Assembly (NCBI GenBank): GCA_004558115.1
Contig: SFDT01000006.1
Coordinates: 1-61,575 of the forward strand
Length of the DNA: 61,575 nt
From: Clostridiales bacterium
GTDB lineage: Bacteria; Bacillota; Clostridia; Oscillospirales; Oscillospiraceae
Direction of reading: 5' to 3'
The notes under the pieces are model-generated. The model saw only the letters and a program-made list of their open reading frames with translations, made no database searches and was not told the DNA's origin. This document shows, one piece after another, positions 29,173-38,638 of this stretch (positions are counted from its first letter, which is position 1; each line of letters opens with the position of its first letter). The position numbers were made by a program, and so were the translations under genes.

Positions 29173-31767
29173 TCATGGTTCCTCAGACGAAACCGGTTGG
29201 CTTTCATCAGGGCCACTGCCGCCCATTTGCATCTCCTGCCACTGGGCCCGGGTGATGAGCAGCTGCCGGGGCTTGGAGCCCTCAAAGGGGCCCACGATGC
29301 CCCGCTCCTCCATCTGGTCCACCAACCGGGCGGCCCGGGAATAGCCCAGCTTCAGCCGCCGCTGGAGCATGGACACGGAGGCCTGCCCCGTTTCCAGCAC
29401 CACATCCACGGCGGCGGGCAGCAGCTCGTCGCCCTCGTCGTCGGCGGAGGGCTCCGCGGCAGCGCCCTTGGCGCCGCCCTTTTCCTTCTCCTGGAGAGAT
29501 TCCTCGATTTTGGCCATGACCTCGTCGGAGTAGTGGACCTCGCCGGACTGCTTCACAAATTCCACCACCTGCTCGATCTCCTCCGGGGAGATGAAGCAGC
29601 CCTGCACACGGGTGGGCTTGCCGGCGCCCAGGGGCGCATACAGCATATCGCCCTTGCCCACCAGCTTTTCCGCGCCGGTGTTGTCCAGAATGATGCGGGA
29701 CTCCAGGGAGGAGGCCACGGCGAAGGCGATGCGGCTGGGGATATTGGCCTTCATCAATCCGGTGATGACATCGGCGGAGGGCCGCTGGGTGGCGATGACC
29801 AGGTGAACGCCGGCGGCACGGCCCATCTGGGCCACCCGGCAGATGGATTCCTCCACCTCTTTCGCCGCCACCAGCATCAGGTCGGCCAGCTCGTCGATGA
29901 CCACCACCACGCTGGGCAGGGGCTCCAGATCCTCGCTGGCCTTGGCCAGGCGGTTGAATTCCTCCAGCTTCTTCACACCGTGCTCGGAGAAGGTCTTGTA
30001 CCGCTTCATCATCTCGAACACCGCCCACTGGAGGGCGCCGGCGGCCTTTTTCGGGTCCGTCACCACCGGGATGAGCAAGTGGGGGATGCCGTTATAAGGA
30101 GCCAGCTCCACCATTTTGGGGTCCACCATTATGAAGCGGACCTCGTCAGGGGTGGACTTATACAGCAGAGAGATGATGAGGGAGTTGGTGCACACGGACT
30201 TACCGGAGCCGGTGGTACCGGCAATGAGCACATGAGGCAGCTTTTCGATGTCGCCCACGATGCACTGGCCGCCGATGTCCTTGCCCAGGGCAAAGGCCAC
30301 CTTGGATTTGTGCTCCGTAAAGGTCCGGGATTCGATGACATCCCGGATGAGCACCGGGGTCACCTGCTTGTTGGGCACCTCGATGCCCACCACGGAGATC
30401 TTGTCGGGGATGGGGGCGATGCGGACGCCGGTAGCGCCCAACGCCAGGGCGATATCGTCTGCCAGATTGGTGATCTTGGAGAGCTTCACGCCCTGGTCCA
30501 GGATAAATTCGTACCGGGTGACGGAGGGGCCGTGGACCACGTCGCCGGGGGTGGCGTCCACGCCGAAGCTGGTGAGGGTCTCCGCCAGGCGGCGGGAATT
30601 GTTCCGCAGCTCAGCACCGGTTTCCGTATAGTTCTCTCCCCGGCTGGCCCGCAGCAGGGTAATGGGCGGGAACTGGTAGGCGTTCTCCTCCGAGGAGAGC
30701 TTCTGTTCGATCTCCGCCGTGACGGCGGCGGTCTGCGCCGCCACCTCCCGGGCGGTGCTGGCCTTTTCCTTCCGGGAGGACGGGGCGCTCTCCGCCGGGG
30801 GCTGAGGCGCCGGGGACTCCGGCTGGATGGGCTCCGGGGCCGCCTTGGGGGCAGCGGGGGTCTCAAGGGCCCGGGCTTCCTCCTTTGCCTTGGGGATGGC
30901 CGGGGTTTTTTTCCGCTCCGGCGCCGCCTTCTCCGTATGCTCCGAAAGCACCTGGTCCGGAGTCTTCTGCTGGGCGGACTTATGGCGGAAGAAGCTGGTG
31001 AAAATGCCGGGCTCTTTCTCCTTGGCAGGCGGCAGGGCCGGGTCATCGTCCAGCGGGAAGTCGATTTGAGGCTTTTGCCGGGGCTCCGCCGAGGGACGGC
31101 GGACCGGCTCCAGGGGCACCACCCGGACATGGGGTCTCTCCGGTTCCGGCTCCTCCTCGTACATGGGACGGTTGCGGTGCTTTTCAAGAAGGGCGCCCGC
31201 AGTCAGCCGCAGGGACACCATCACCGCGATCACCAGCAGAGCGGTGAACACAATGATGGAGGCCACCTTGGAAAACACCTTGACGGACCCTTCCGCCACA
31301 GCGCCGGAGATGGCGCCGCCGGACTGGAGGGCCGTGCCGGTGAGCCAGAACTGCTTCAACGCACCGGCGGAGGAGGGAAATTCCACATTGCACAGCACCA
31401 TGTGGCCAAGGGCGCCCAGCAGAACGGGGATCAGCAGCGCGCAGATGACCCGCAGCTGCACCGGACGGCCGTGGTGGAACAGCAGAATGAGGGACGCCAG
31501 CAAAAGCGCCGGGCAGGCCAGCCAGTAGCCATAGCCGAACAGGCCCTTCAGCAGCAGGGCGAACCAGTCGATGAAAATGGCCGGGATATTGAAATAGCTG
31601 ACGCCCACGCACAGGGACAGCACCAGCAGGACAACACCCCACACCTCCCGGCGGATAGGGCGCTTTTGCGGCTCAGAAGGCTTCTTTGCTCGGCCGGAGC
31701 CGCCCTTCGCCGAAACAGAGCCTTTTTTCGTTGTGCTTGTTGATTTCTTTTGTGTCGCGGCAGCCAC
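29173..31767 (-). CDS. ftsK: DNA translocase FtsK/SpoIIIE
   Basis: The 864-residue protein has a Lys/Ser/Thr-rich N-terminus, four membrane spans (about 45-190), and a Pro/Glu/Ala-rich linker (about 215-365). The RecA-like motor has Walker A IAGTTGSGKSVCTN and Walker B VVVIDELADLM, and the C-terminal gamma winged helix reads GQASVSMLQRRLKLGYSRA. It pumps chromosomal DNA through the division or sporulation septum. The GTG at 31767 has AAGGAGG seven bases upstream; a GTG at 31791 lies before that site. Confidence 0.95.
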   Translation of the reverse strand: MAAATQKKSTSTTKKGSVSAKGGSGRAKKPSEPQKRPIRREVWGVVLLVLSLCVGVSYFNIPAIFIDWFALLLKGLFGYGYWLACPALLLASLILLFHHGRPVQLRVICALLIPVLLGALGHMVLCNVEFPSSAGALKQFWLTGTALQSGGAISGAVAEGSVKVFSKVASIIVFTALLVIAVMVSLRLTAGALLEKHRNRPMYEEEPEPERPHVRVVPLEPVRRPSAEPRQKPQIDFPLDDDPALPPAKEKEPGIFTSFFRHKSAQQKTPDQVLSEHTEKAAPERKKTPAIPKAKEEARALETPAAPKAAPEPIQPESPAPQPPAESAPSSRKEKASTAREVAAQTAAVTAEIEQKLSSEENAYQFPPITLLRASRGENYTETGAELRNNSRRLAETLTSFGVDATPGDVVHGPSVTRYEFILDQGVKLSKITNLADDIALALGATGVRIAPIPDKISVVGIEVPNKQVTPVLIRDVIESRTFTEHKSKVAFALGKDIGGQCIVGDIEKLPHVLIAGTTGSGKSVCTNSLIISLLYKSTPDEVRFIMVDPKMVELAPYNGIPHLLIPVVTDPKKAAGALQWAVFEMMKRYKTFSEHGVKKLEEFNRLAKASEDLEPLPSVVVVIDELADLMLVAAKEVEESICRVAQMGRAAGVHLVIATQRPSADVITGLMKANIPSRIAFAVASSLESRIILDNTGAEKLVGKGDMLYAPLGAGKPTRVQGCFISPEEIEQVVEFVKQSGEVHYSDEVMAKIEESLQEKEKGGAKGAAAEPSADDEGDELLPAAVDVVLETGQASVSMLQRRLKLGYSRAARLVDQMEERGIVGPFEGSKPRQLLITRAQWQEMQMGGSGPDESQPVSSEEP

Positions 31768-31823
31768 GCCCGCACCTCCTTGGATATTCACAGGTCGTCA
31801 TATGTAGGGTCGGGGCAAACTTC

Positions 31824-32654
31824 TTACCCCCGCACGATGGTCAGCACCAGCGTCAGGGCACCGACGATCCAGCAGTAATAGGCAAAAAATCCAAACTTGC
31901 CTTTATCGGCGATCATTTTCAGCAGGCGGATGCAGGCATAGCCCACCAGGGCGGCTACCGCCACGCCCACCAGATACACCGGCACCTCCGCCCAGACCAC
32001 GGTGTCCAGCGCGTCCTTCAGGCTCAAAACATTGGCGCCCAGGATGGCGGGAATGGACAGCAGGAAGGAATAGCGGACGGCGAATTTTCGGTCAAAGCCC
32101 ACAAAGCACCCGGCAGTGATGGTGGTGCCGGAGCGGGAGATGCCGGGGCAGGTGGCGATGGCCTGGGCCACGCCCACCAGCAGCACATCCAGCATGGTGG
32201 CGGTCTTTTCCGTCTTGCGGCCCTTTTTCACCCGGTCGCTGGCAAACAGCAGGCAGCCGGTGACCAGCAGGGCGCCGGCCACAAAGTACATATTATTGGC
32301 CAGCCCCTCCACCAGGTCCTGGACCGGCAGCACCAAAAACAGGGGCAGCGTGCCCACGATGATGAGCAGGATAAGCCGCCGGGCCGGGGGCACGGGATTG
32401 GGTGTGGAGTGATGAACCAGGTCGCCCACGCCGGCGAAAAATTCCAGGACCATGTCCCGGATATCCGCCCAGTAGGCCGCGAACACCGCCACCAGGGTAC
32501 CCAGATGCAGCAGCACATCAAAAAATTCCGGGACCTCCATGCCGGTCATGCCCAGCAGATGCTCGGCGATGGCCAGATGGCCGGAGCTGGAGATGGGCAG
32601 GAATTCCGCGACGCCCTGGATCAATCCTAAAATCACAGATGACAAAAGCGACAA
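31824..32654 (-). CDS. uppP: Undecaprenyl-diphosphatase UppP/BacA
   Basis: This 276-residue polytopic membrane phosphatase recycles undecaprenyl-PP for peptidoglycan synthesis and gives bacitracin tolerance. The signature GLIQGVAEFLPISSSGHL lies near residue 10 and the second motif CPGISRSGTTI near residue 160. The best start is a TTG at 32654 with AGGAAGG eight bases upstream; a GTG at 32663 is too close to that site. TATACT preceded by TGG lies near 32693. The 32655-32792 stretch otherwise holds no gene. Confidence 0.92.
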   Translation of the reverse strand: MSLLSSVILGLIQGVAEFLPISSSGHLAIAEHLLGMTGMEVPEFFDVLLHLGTLVAVFAAYWADIRDMVLEFFAGVGDLVHHSTPNPVPPARRLILLIIVGTLPLFLVLPVQDLVEGLANNMYFVAGALLVTGCLLFASDRVKKGRKTEKTATMLDVLLVGVAQAIATCPGISRSGTTITAGCFVGFDRKFAVRYSFLLSIPAILGANVLSLKDALDTVVWAEVPVYLVGVAVAALVGYACIRLLKMIADKGKFGFFAYYCWIVGALTLVLTIVRG

Positions 32655-32792
32655 ATGCTTCACCTTCCTAAAAAATTGCTCGTATTGAAATAGTATACCA
32701 TGGCTCCGGCGAAAATTCCAGAGATATTTGCGGCACACCTCCCTCCCCTGTACTTTCTCACGGTAAAAGGCGGTGTTTGTCTTCAAAAACAG

Positions 32793-32821
32793 AAAAACAG
32801 GGGCCGGCAGCCCCTGTTTTT
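32793..32821 (-). terminator. Terminator after rnc
   Basis: A perfect 12-bp stem (32793-32804 with 32810-32821) starting right at the rnc stop is followed on the minus strand by CUGUUUUUG. Confidence 0.8.
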
Positions 32822-33508
32822 TTATGCTTCCGCTTCCAGCTTCCGCAGCGCCGCCTTGGCGGCAGACTGCTCCGCCTCTTTTTTGCTGTGGCCGGAGCCG
32901 GTGCCCACCTGGGTACCGTTCAGCAGCACCTCCGCCAAAAAGGTCTTGTCGTGGTCCGGGCCCTCCTCACCGATCATCCGGTAGGTCAGCACCTGGTCCG
33001 CCTGCCGCTGGACCAGCTCCTGGAGCGCCGTTTTGTAGTCCCGGCGGCGCTCCTCCACCACTTCCTCCTTCTCCGCGTCCAGCAGGACCCGGTGGATCAG
33101 GGTAGACGCGGCGCCGATGCCGCCGTCCAGGTACACGGCGGCAAACACGGCCTCTGTGGCGTCCGCCAGGATGGAGGTGCGCTCCCGGCCGCCGCCGGCC
33201 TCCTCGCCCCGGCCCAGCTTCAAATACCGGCCCAGATCCAGCTTCCGCGCCACCTCATACAAGCTCTGCTCGCACACCAGAGCCGCCCGAATACGGGTCA
33301 GGTCCCCCTCCGGCAGGTCCGGATGCTGGAGAAAGAGGAATTCCGCCGTCACAAAGCCCAGCACGGAATCCCCCAGGAACTCCAGACGCTCATTGCTCCG
33401 CAGCCCGGCGGAGCGGTGCTCGTTGGCGTAAGAGCTGTGGCTCAAAGCCTCCCCCAGCAGGCCGGGGTCACGGAACGTGTAATTCAGTTTTTTTTCAAGC
33501 TCCCGCAT
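32822..33508 (-). CDS. rnc: Ribonuclease III
   Basis: The 228-residue enzyme has the RNase III catalytic signature NERLEFLGDSVL (around residue 40), the second acidic site DATEAVFAAVYLD, and a C-terminal double-stranded RNA-binding domain (about 155-225, ending GSGHSKKEAEQSAAKAAL). It processes rRNA precursors and other duplex RNA. The ATG at 33508 has GGAG nine bases upstream. It follows acpP in the common order plsX-acpP-rnc, but a terminator lies between acpP and rnc. No smc or ftsY follows here, unlike many Firmicutes. Confidence 0.95.
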   Translation of the reverse strand: MRELEKKLNYTFRDPGLLGEALSHSSYANEHRSAGLRSNERLEFLGDSVLGFVTAEFLFLQHPDLPEGDLTRIRAALVCEQSLYEVARKLDLGRYLKLGRGEEAGGGRERTSILADATEAVFAAVYLDGGIGAASTLIHRVLLDAEKEEVVEERRRDYKTALQELVQRQADQVLTYRMIGEEGPDHDKTFLAEVLLNGTQVGTGSGHSKKEAEQSAAKAALRKLEAEA

Positions 33509-33527
33509 GATACACACTCCAAAAGGA

Positions 33528-33548
33528 CGCCCCGCACTGGGCGGGGCG
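33528..33548 (-). terminator. Hairpin after acpP
   Basis: A perfect 8-bp GC stem (33528-33535 with 33541-33548), followed by UCCUUUUGG on the minus strand. It is probably partial, letting some transcription reach rnc. Confidence 0.55.
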
Positions 33549-33564
33549 TTTGTTGTTCATCTTC

Positions 33565-33813
33565 TCAGTCGGCGACCTTGCTGGCGATATAATTCACCAC
33601 ATCACCCACAGTTTTGAGGGTGGACACCACTTCCTCGGAAGTCTCTCCCACCTCAAAGGCGTCCTCCACGCTCATGATCAGCTCCACAACATCCACGGAG
33701 TCGGCGCCCAGGTCGTCAAAGAATTCCGTATCCATGGTGACTTGCTCGGGGTCCATCTCAAAATGCTCCGCCACCAGTTCCTGCATTGTCTGAAAAATAT
33801 CCTCGGTCGACAT
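33565..33813 (-). CDS. acpP: Acyl carrier protein
   Basis: This 82-residue acidic protein has the phosphopantetheine serine in GADSVDVVELIM (usual motif DSLD; here DSVD). It carries growing acyl chains in fatty-acid synthesis and provides acyl-ACP for PlsX, encoded just upstream. The ATG at 33813 has AAGGAG eleven bases upstream; an in-frame GTG at 33825 overlaps that site. Gap 33814-33888 carries no gene. Confidence 0.93.
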   Translation of the reverse strand: MSTEDIFQTMQELVAEHFEMDPEQVTMDTEFFDDLGADSVDVVELIMSVEDAFEVGETSEEVVSTLKTVGDVVNYIASKVAD

Positions 33814-33888
33814 ATCAACATCCACTCCTTATGGAAATACTTGTTGGGGTAATCATACGGCAACCACCGCGCCGGTGTCAATAGGCAA

Positions 33889-34923
33889 TCAAACTTTTTC
33901 CACGGCGGGCTTCACCCGCATATGGTCGATATTCTTCTCGATCTCCTCGATAAAGCCGCTTTCCGCATACTCCTTTGCCCGCAAAATGGCATTTTTGATG
34001 GCATTGGCGTCGGAGCCGCCGTGTGCCTTGATGACAGGCTTGGAAATGCCCAGGAAGGGAGTTCCGCCGATCTCCGCCGGGTCCGCTCTCCGCTTCAAGC
34101 CTGCCATTTCGTTTTTCACCAGCACAGCGCCCAGCTTTGTCCGGCCGTTGGTCAGGTACACGTTTTTCAGCTCCTTCATGAGGAACTTGGCGGTGCCCTC
34201 CAGGGTCTTGAGCATGACGTTGCCGGTAAAGCCGTCCGTCACCACCACGTCCGCCTTGCCCAGCACGGCGTCGTTGGCCTCCACATTGCCGATGAAGTTG
34301 ATGCGGCCCTGGTCACCGGCCTCCTTCAGCAGGGCAAAGGTCTCATGGCGCAGGACATCGCCCTTTTCCTCCTCGGCGCCGATGTTCAAAAGGCCCACCC
34401 GGGGCTGCTGGATGCCCCGGACCTTCTCGGCGTAAAAGCTGCCCAGAAACGCGAATTGCAGCAGGTATTCCGGTGTGCACTCGGCGTTGGCGCCGCAATC
34501 GCACAGGGTGATGTGGCCGCCCAAAATGGGGACGCTGGGTCCCAGTGCCGCCCGGCGGATGCCCTTGATGCGCTTGACCAGCAGTGTGGCTCCCGCCAGC
34601 AGAGCGCCGGTGGAGCCGGCGGAGACAAAGGCGTCTCCCGCTCCGGCTTTCAGCAGATTCAGTCCCACGGTCAAGGAGGAATCCTTTTTCACTTTAAAGG
34701 CAATGGCGGGGTCGTCGGCGATCTCCACCACCTCCGAGGCGTCCCGGATCTCCACGCCCGCGGGCAGCGTCTTTTCGCCGCAGGCCTCCACGGCCCGCAG
34801 CACCTCCGCCGCCCTGCCCACCAGCAAAATATACACGCCGCATTCCCGGTGGGCGTCCAAAGCGCCCTGGACGATAGCCTGGGGAGCATTGTCGCCGCCC
34901 ATGGCATCCACGATGATCTTCAT
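33889..34923 (-). CDS. plsX: Phosphate acyltransferase PlsX
   Basis: The 344-residue protein starts MKIIVDAMGGDNAP, the PlsX hallmark. It has SLTVGLNLLKAGAGDAFVSAGSTGALLAGA and the later VVTDGFTGNVMLKTLEG, both split here by shorter conserved cores. It converts acyl-ACP to acyl-phosphate for phospholipid synthesis. The ATG at 34923 overlaps the trmFO stop as ATGA, so the two are coupled. The usual upstream rpmF is not present. Confidence 0.94.
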   Translation of the reverse strand: MKIIVDAMGGDNAPQAIVQGALDAHRECGVYILLVGRAAEVLRAVEACGEKTLPAGVEIRDASEVVEIADDPAIAFKVKKDSSLTVGLNLLKAGAGDAFVSAGSTGALLAGATLLVKRIKGIRRAALGPSVPILGGHITLCDCGANAECTPEYLLQFAFLGSFYAEKVRGIQQPRVGLLNIGAEEEKGDVLRHETFALLKEAGDQGRINFIGNVEANDAVLGKADVVVTDGFTGNVMLKTLEGTAKFLMKELKNVYLTNGRTKLGAVLVKNEMAGLKRRADPAEIGGTPFLGISKPVIKAHGGSDANAIKNAILRAKEYAESGFIEEIEKNIDHMRVKPAVEKV

Positions 34924-36227
34924 TGACACACCTCTCCTTTCAGCCGGTCGATGATGTCCAGGGACCGGGCGGACAGCTCCGCGTTCTTATTCCGTTTGCC
35001 TTTGACCCGATGGTCCAGGGGCGGTATGATGCCGAAATTGACGTTCATAGGCTGGAACACCGTCACGGACTCATTGCTGATATACAATGCCAGGGCACCG
35101 ATGGCGGTCTCCTGGGGGAAGTCGATGGGCGGCTTGCCCGTCAGGCGGCGGGCCGTCTCCACGCCCACCAGAAAGCCGCTGGCGGCGGATTCCACATACC
35201 CCTCCACGCCGGTCATCTGTCCGGCAAAGGAGATGCGGGGCTCCGCCTTCAGGCGGTAATACCGGTCCAGCAGCCGGGGAGAATTCAAAAACGTGTTGCG
35301 GTGCATGACGCCGTAGCGCAAAAACTCCGCGTCGTGGAGGGCGGGGATCATGGAGAACACCCGCCGCTGCTCCGGGAAGCGCAGGTGGGTCTGGAAACCC
35401 ACCAGGTTATACACGGTGCCGTCAGCGTTATCCCGCCGCAGCTGCACCACGGCGTAGGGCCAGCGGCCGGTGCGGGGGTCATCCAGTCCCCGGGATTTCA
35501 GGGGACCGTACAGCAGCGTGTCGTGGCCCCGGCGGGCCATGACCTCCACCGGCATACAGCCCTCGAACACCTTGCTGTCCTCAAAGCCGTGGACCTCCGC
35601 CTCCTGGGCGGTGGTCAGAGCCTCCCAAAAGGCGTCGTACTCCTCCTTGTTCATGGGGCAGTTTACATAATCATCTGTCCCCCGGTCGTACCGGGAGCCG
35701 AACCAGGCCTTGTCCATGTCCACGCTCTCAGCGGACACCAGAGGCGCCGCCGCGTCGTAGAAGTGCAGGTCGCTGTCCGCTCCCAGCAGGATCTGAAGCC
35801 GCTCCGCCAAAGCGTCGGAGGTCAGGGGACCGGAGGCGATGACCACCTCCCCCTCGGGGATGTCGGTGACCTCGCCGGGGACCACGGTGATGTTGGGATG
35901 GCTTTTCACCCGTTCCGTCACCATGGCGGCAAAGCCGTGGCGGTCCACCGCCAGGGCGCCGCCGGCCTCCACCCGGGTGGCGTCGGCGCAGGCGAGGATG
36001 AGGCTGTCCAGGCGGCGCATCTCCTCCTTCAAAAGGCCCACGGCGTTTTCCAGCTGGTCGGAGCGCAGGGAATTGGAGCAGCACAGCTCCGCGAAATCAT
36101 TTGTAACATGGGCGGGGGTCTTCTTCTCCGGCTTCATCTCCCGGAGCGTGACCTGAATGCCCCGCTGGGCCAGCTGCCAGGCGCATTCGCTGCCGGCCAG
36201 GCCCGCGCCGATGACGGTAACGTTCAT
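34920..36227 (-). CDS. trmFO: Methylenetetrahydrofolate-tRNA (uracil-54-C5)-methyltransferase TrmFO
   Basis: The 435-residue flavoprotein opens with a dinucleotide fold (VTVIGAGLAGSECAWQLA) and contains CCSNSLRSDQLENAVGLLKEEMR, the TrmFO signature, and YVNCPMNKEEYDAF. GQMTGVEGYVESAASGFL lies near the C-terminus. It makes ribothymidine-54 in tRNA using methylenetetrahydrofolate and FAD, as Firmicutes do instead of TrmA. It is linked to topA upstream, a common gene pair. Confidence 0.95.
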   Translation of the reverse strand: MNVTVIGAGLAGSECAWQLAQRGIQVTLREMKPEKKTPAHVTNDFAELCCSNSLRSDQLENAVGLLKEEMRRLDSLILACADATRVEAGGALAVDRHGFAAMVTERVKSHPNITVVPGEVTDIPEGEVVIASGPLTSDALAERLQILLGADSDLHFYDAAAPLVSAESVDMDKAWFGSRYDRGTDDYVNCPMNKEEYDAFWEALTTAQEAEVHGFEDSKVFEGCMPVEVMARRGHDTLLYGPLKSRGLDDPRTGRWPYAVVQLRRDNADGTVYNLVGFQTHLRFPEQRRVFSMIPALHDAEFLRYGVMHRNTFLNSPRLLDRYYRLKAEPRISFAGQMTGVEGYVESAASGFLVGVETARRLTGKPPIDFPQETAIGALALYISNESVTVFQPMNVNFGIIPPLDHRVKGKRNKNAELSARSLDIIDRLKGEVCQ

Positions 36228-36276
36228 AGGGATACTCCTTTATTTTCAGGCAACGGGACCTTTACGGCCCGCTGCC

Positions 36277-38610
36277 TCATGCCTCCGCCTTTTTTGCGGC
36301 GGTTTTCTTGGCGGAAGTGGTCTTTTTTGCCGCGGCAGGCTTTTTCGCCGCCGTGGTCTTCTTTGCCGCCGGCTTCTTTGCCGCGGTCTTTTTCGCGGCG
36401 GGCTTCTTCGCCGCCGGCTTTTCAGCAGGCGCGGCTTCCTCCGCCTGGGGCGCGGGTTCCTCCCCGGCATCCTTCTTTTTGGGATAGCCCCGCTTTTCCT
36501 CCGGCAGGAAGTTGGAGCAGGCGGGGTTGATGCAGAAGGGCTTTTTGAAGCCCCGACCCGCTTTTTTGAACATGGTCTGGCCGCACACCGGGCAGTCGTC
36601 CTTCACCGGCACGTCCCAGGACATGAAGTCGCACTTTTCCGCCTCGTTCTTGCTGTTCAGGTGCTCGCAGCAATAGTAGGTATACTGCTTGTTGGTCTTT
36701 TTGCTCATACCGGTGCGCTTCATGAGCCGTCCGCCGCACTTGGGGCAGCGGCCGGGCATCTCCACCACCAGGGGCATGGTGAAGCTGCACTCGGGATAGC
36801 CGGGGCAGGCCAGGAACCGGCCAAAGCGGCCGGACTTCACCACCAGGTTCCGTCCGCACTCCGGGCAGATCTCCTCGCTGACCTCGTCGGGCACCTTGAT
36901 GCGGGGACCTTCCTCCGCCTTCTGGACGCCTTGGTCAAAATCTCCGTAGAAATTCCGCAGCACGTCCTTCCAGGGGGTGCTGCCCTCCTCCACGGAGTCC
37001 AGCTTCTGCTCCATATTGGCGGTGAACTTCAAATCGGCAATGTCTGTGAACCACTCCTTCATCCACTCTGTCACCGCCCGGCCCAGATTGGTGATGTGCA
37101 GGTACTTGCCCTCCTTGATGACGTACTCCCGGTCCAGGATGGTGGACACGGTGGGAGCGTAGGTGGAGGGGCGGCCGATGCCCTGCTCCTCCATGGCACG
37201 GATGAGGGTGGCGTCGGTATAGTGGGCGGGAGGCTGGGTGAAGTGCTGGTCCCGGGAAAAGTCCTTCAGGGTCAAAACCTCGCCCTCCTGCAAGGCAGGC
37301 AGGGGAGATTCCTTCTCCTCCTTTTCCTCGTCCCGGCCCTCCTCATACACGGCGGTGTAGCCGGAGAATTTCAGACTAGAGGAAGTGGCCCGGAAGCTGT
37401 GGCCATTGGCCTCGATGTCCACGGCCACGCTGTCATACACGGCGTTGGCCATTTGGCAGGCCACAAAGCGGCTCCACACCAGGCGGTAGAGCCGGTACTG
37501 CTCGCCGGTCAGGTCCTTTTTCAGCATTTCCGGCGTCCAGTTGACGTTGCTGGGGCGGATGGCCTCATGGGCGTCCTGGGCGTTGGCCTTGGCCTTGTAG
37601 CGGTGGGTCTGGGCGGGATAGTACTCCTGGCCGTAACGGCCCAGGATAAACTCCTTGGCGGAGGCCAGGGCCTCCTCGGAGATGCGCAGAGAGTCGGTAC
37701 GCATATAGGTGATAAGGCCCACGGTGCCCTCCCCCTCGATGTCCACACCCTCGTACAGCTGCTGGGCGATGGCCATGGTGCGGCGGGGCGTCATGCTGAG
37801 CTTGCGGGAGGCCTCCTGCTGCATGGTGGAGGTGGTGAAGGGGGGCGAGGGGCTGCGCTGCTTGTCGGTGCGCTTCACGGACTTCACCTGGAAGGCGGCG
37901 TTTTCCGTCTCCCGCACCACGGCATCCACCTCGGCGGCGGACTTCAGCTCCGCCTTTTTGCCGCCCTTGCCGTGATAATGGGCGGCAAAGGGGACTTTTT
38001 TCACATCGCTGCCCAGGAGGTTGGCGTCCAGCGTCCAGTATTCCTCCGGCTGGAAAGCCTCGATCTCCCGGTCCCGGTCATCCACCATGCGGGTGGCCAC
38101 GGACTGGACCCGGCCGGCGGAGAGCCCCCGGCGGACCTTTTTCCACAGCAGGGGGCTGAGCTCGTAGCCCACGATGCGGTCCAGAATGCGGCGGGCCTGC
38201 TGGGCGTCCACCAGGTCCTGATTGATGTCCCGGGGCTCCCGGATGCTCTCCTGGACCACCTTCTTGGTGATCTCGTTGAACGTGACCCGGCGGGTCTTCT
38301 CGTCCGGCAGGTCCAAAAGCTGCTTCAAGTGCCAGGAGATGGCCTCTCCCTCCCGGTCCGGGTCGGTGGCGAGATACACCATGTCCGCCTTTTTGGCGGA
38401 CTTTTTCAGGTCGCTGATGATCTCCTCCTTGCCCTTGATGGGCTTGTAGACCGGCTCGAAATCATGCTCCAGGTCCACGCCCAGAACGCTTTTGGGCAGG
38501 TCCCGCAGATGGCCCATGCAGGCCTTCACTTCAAAGTCCTTGCCCAAGTATTTTCCGATGGTTTTGGCCTTCGCGGGAGACTCCACGATGACCAGGCTGT
38601 GATTTGCCAT
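36277..38610 (-). CDS. topA: DNA topoisomerase I with histone H1-like tail
   Basis: The 777-residue type IA topoisomerase has a Toprim domain (LVIVESPAKAKTIGKYLG at residues 5-22; ATDPDREGEAISWH) and the catalytic tyrosine in LITYMRTDSLRIS. Three C-terminal zinc-finger modules follow (CPECGRN..., CPKCGGR..., CPVCGQT...). The last ~50 residues are repeats of PAAKK/TAAKK with no fixed fold, like H1-type tails. It relaxes negative supercoils. The ATG at 38610 has GGAGGTAACT upstream. A GC hairpin (36249-36260 with 36266-36276) starts right at the stop. Confidence 0.96.
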   Translation of the reverse strand: MANHSLVIVESPAKAKTIGKYLGKDFEVKACMGHLRDLPKSVLGVDLEHDFEPVYKPIKGKEEIISDLKKSAKKADMVYLATDPDREGEAISWHLKQLLDLPDEKTRRVTFNEITKKVVQESIREPRDINQDLVDAQQARRILDRIVGYELSPLLWKKVRRGLSAGRVQSVATRMVDDRDREIEAFQPEEYWTLDANLLGSDVKKVPFAAHYHGKGGKKAELKSAAEVDAVVRETENAAFQVKSVKRTDKQRSPSPPFTTSTMQQEASRKLSMTPRRTMAIAQQLYEGVDIEGEGTVGLITYMRTDSLRISEEALASAKEFILGRYGQEYYPAQTHRYKAKANAQDAHEAIRPSNVNWTPEMLKKDLTGEQYRLYRLVWSRFVACQMANAVYDSVAVDIEANGHSFRATSSSLKFSGYTAVYEEGRDEEKEEKESPLPALQEGEVLTLKDFSRDQHFTQPPAHYTDATLIRAMEEQGIGRPSTYAPTVSTILDREYVIKEGKYLHITNLGRAVTEWMKEWFTDIADLKFTANMEQKLDSVEEGSTPWKDVLRNFYGDFDQGVQKAEEGPRIKVPDEVSEEICPECGRNLVVKSGRFGRFLACPGYPECSFTMPLVVEMPGRCPKCGGRLMKRTGMSKKTNKQYTYYCCEHLNSKNEAEKCDFMSWDVPVKDDCPVCGQTMFKKAGRGFKKPFCINPACSNFLPEEKRGYPKKKDAGEEPAPQAEEAAPAEKPAAKKPAAKKTAAKKPAAKKTTAAKKPAAAKKTTSAKKTAAKKAEA

Positions 38611-38638
38611 AGTTACCTCCATGCGCCGCCGGGGCGCG

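Noticed and set aside
29197..31743. 848-codon open frame on the plus strand
   Set aside because: Antisense to ftsK, His/Gly/Gln-rich shadow composition and no motif.
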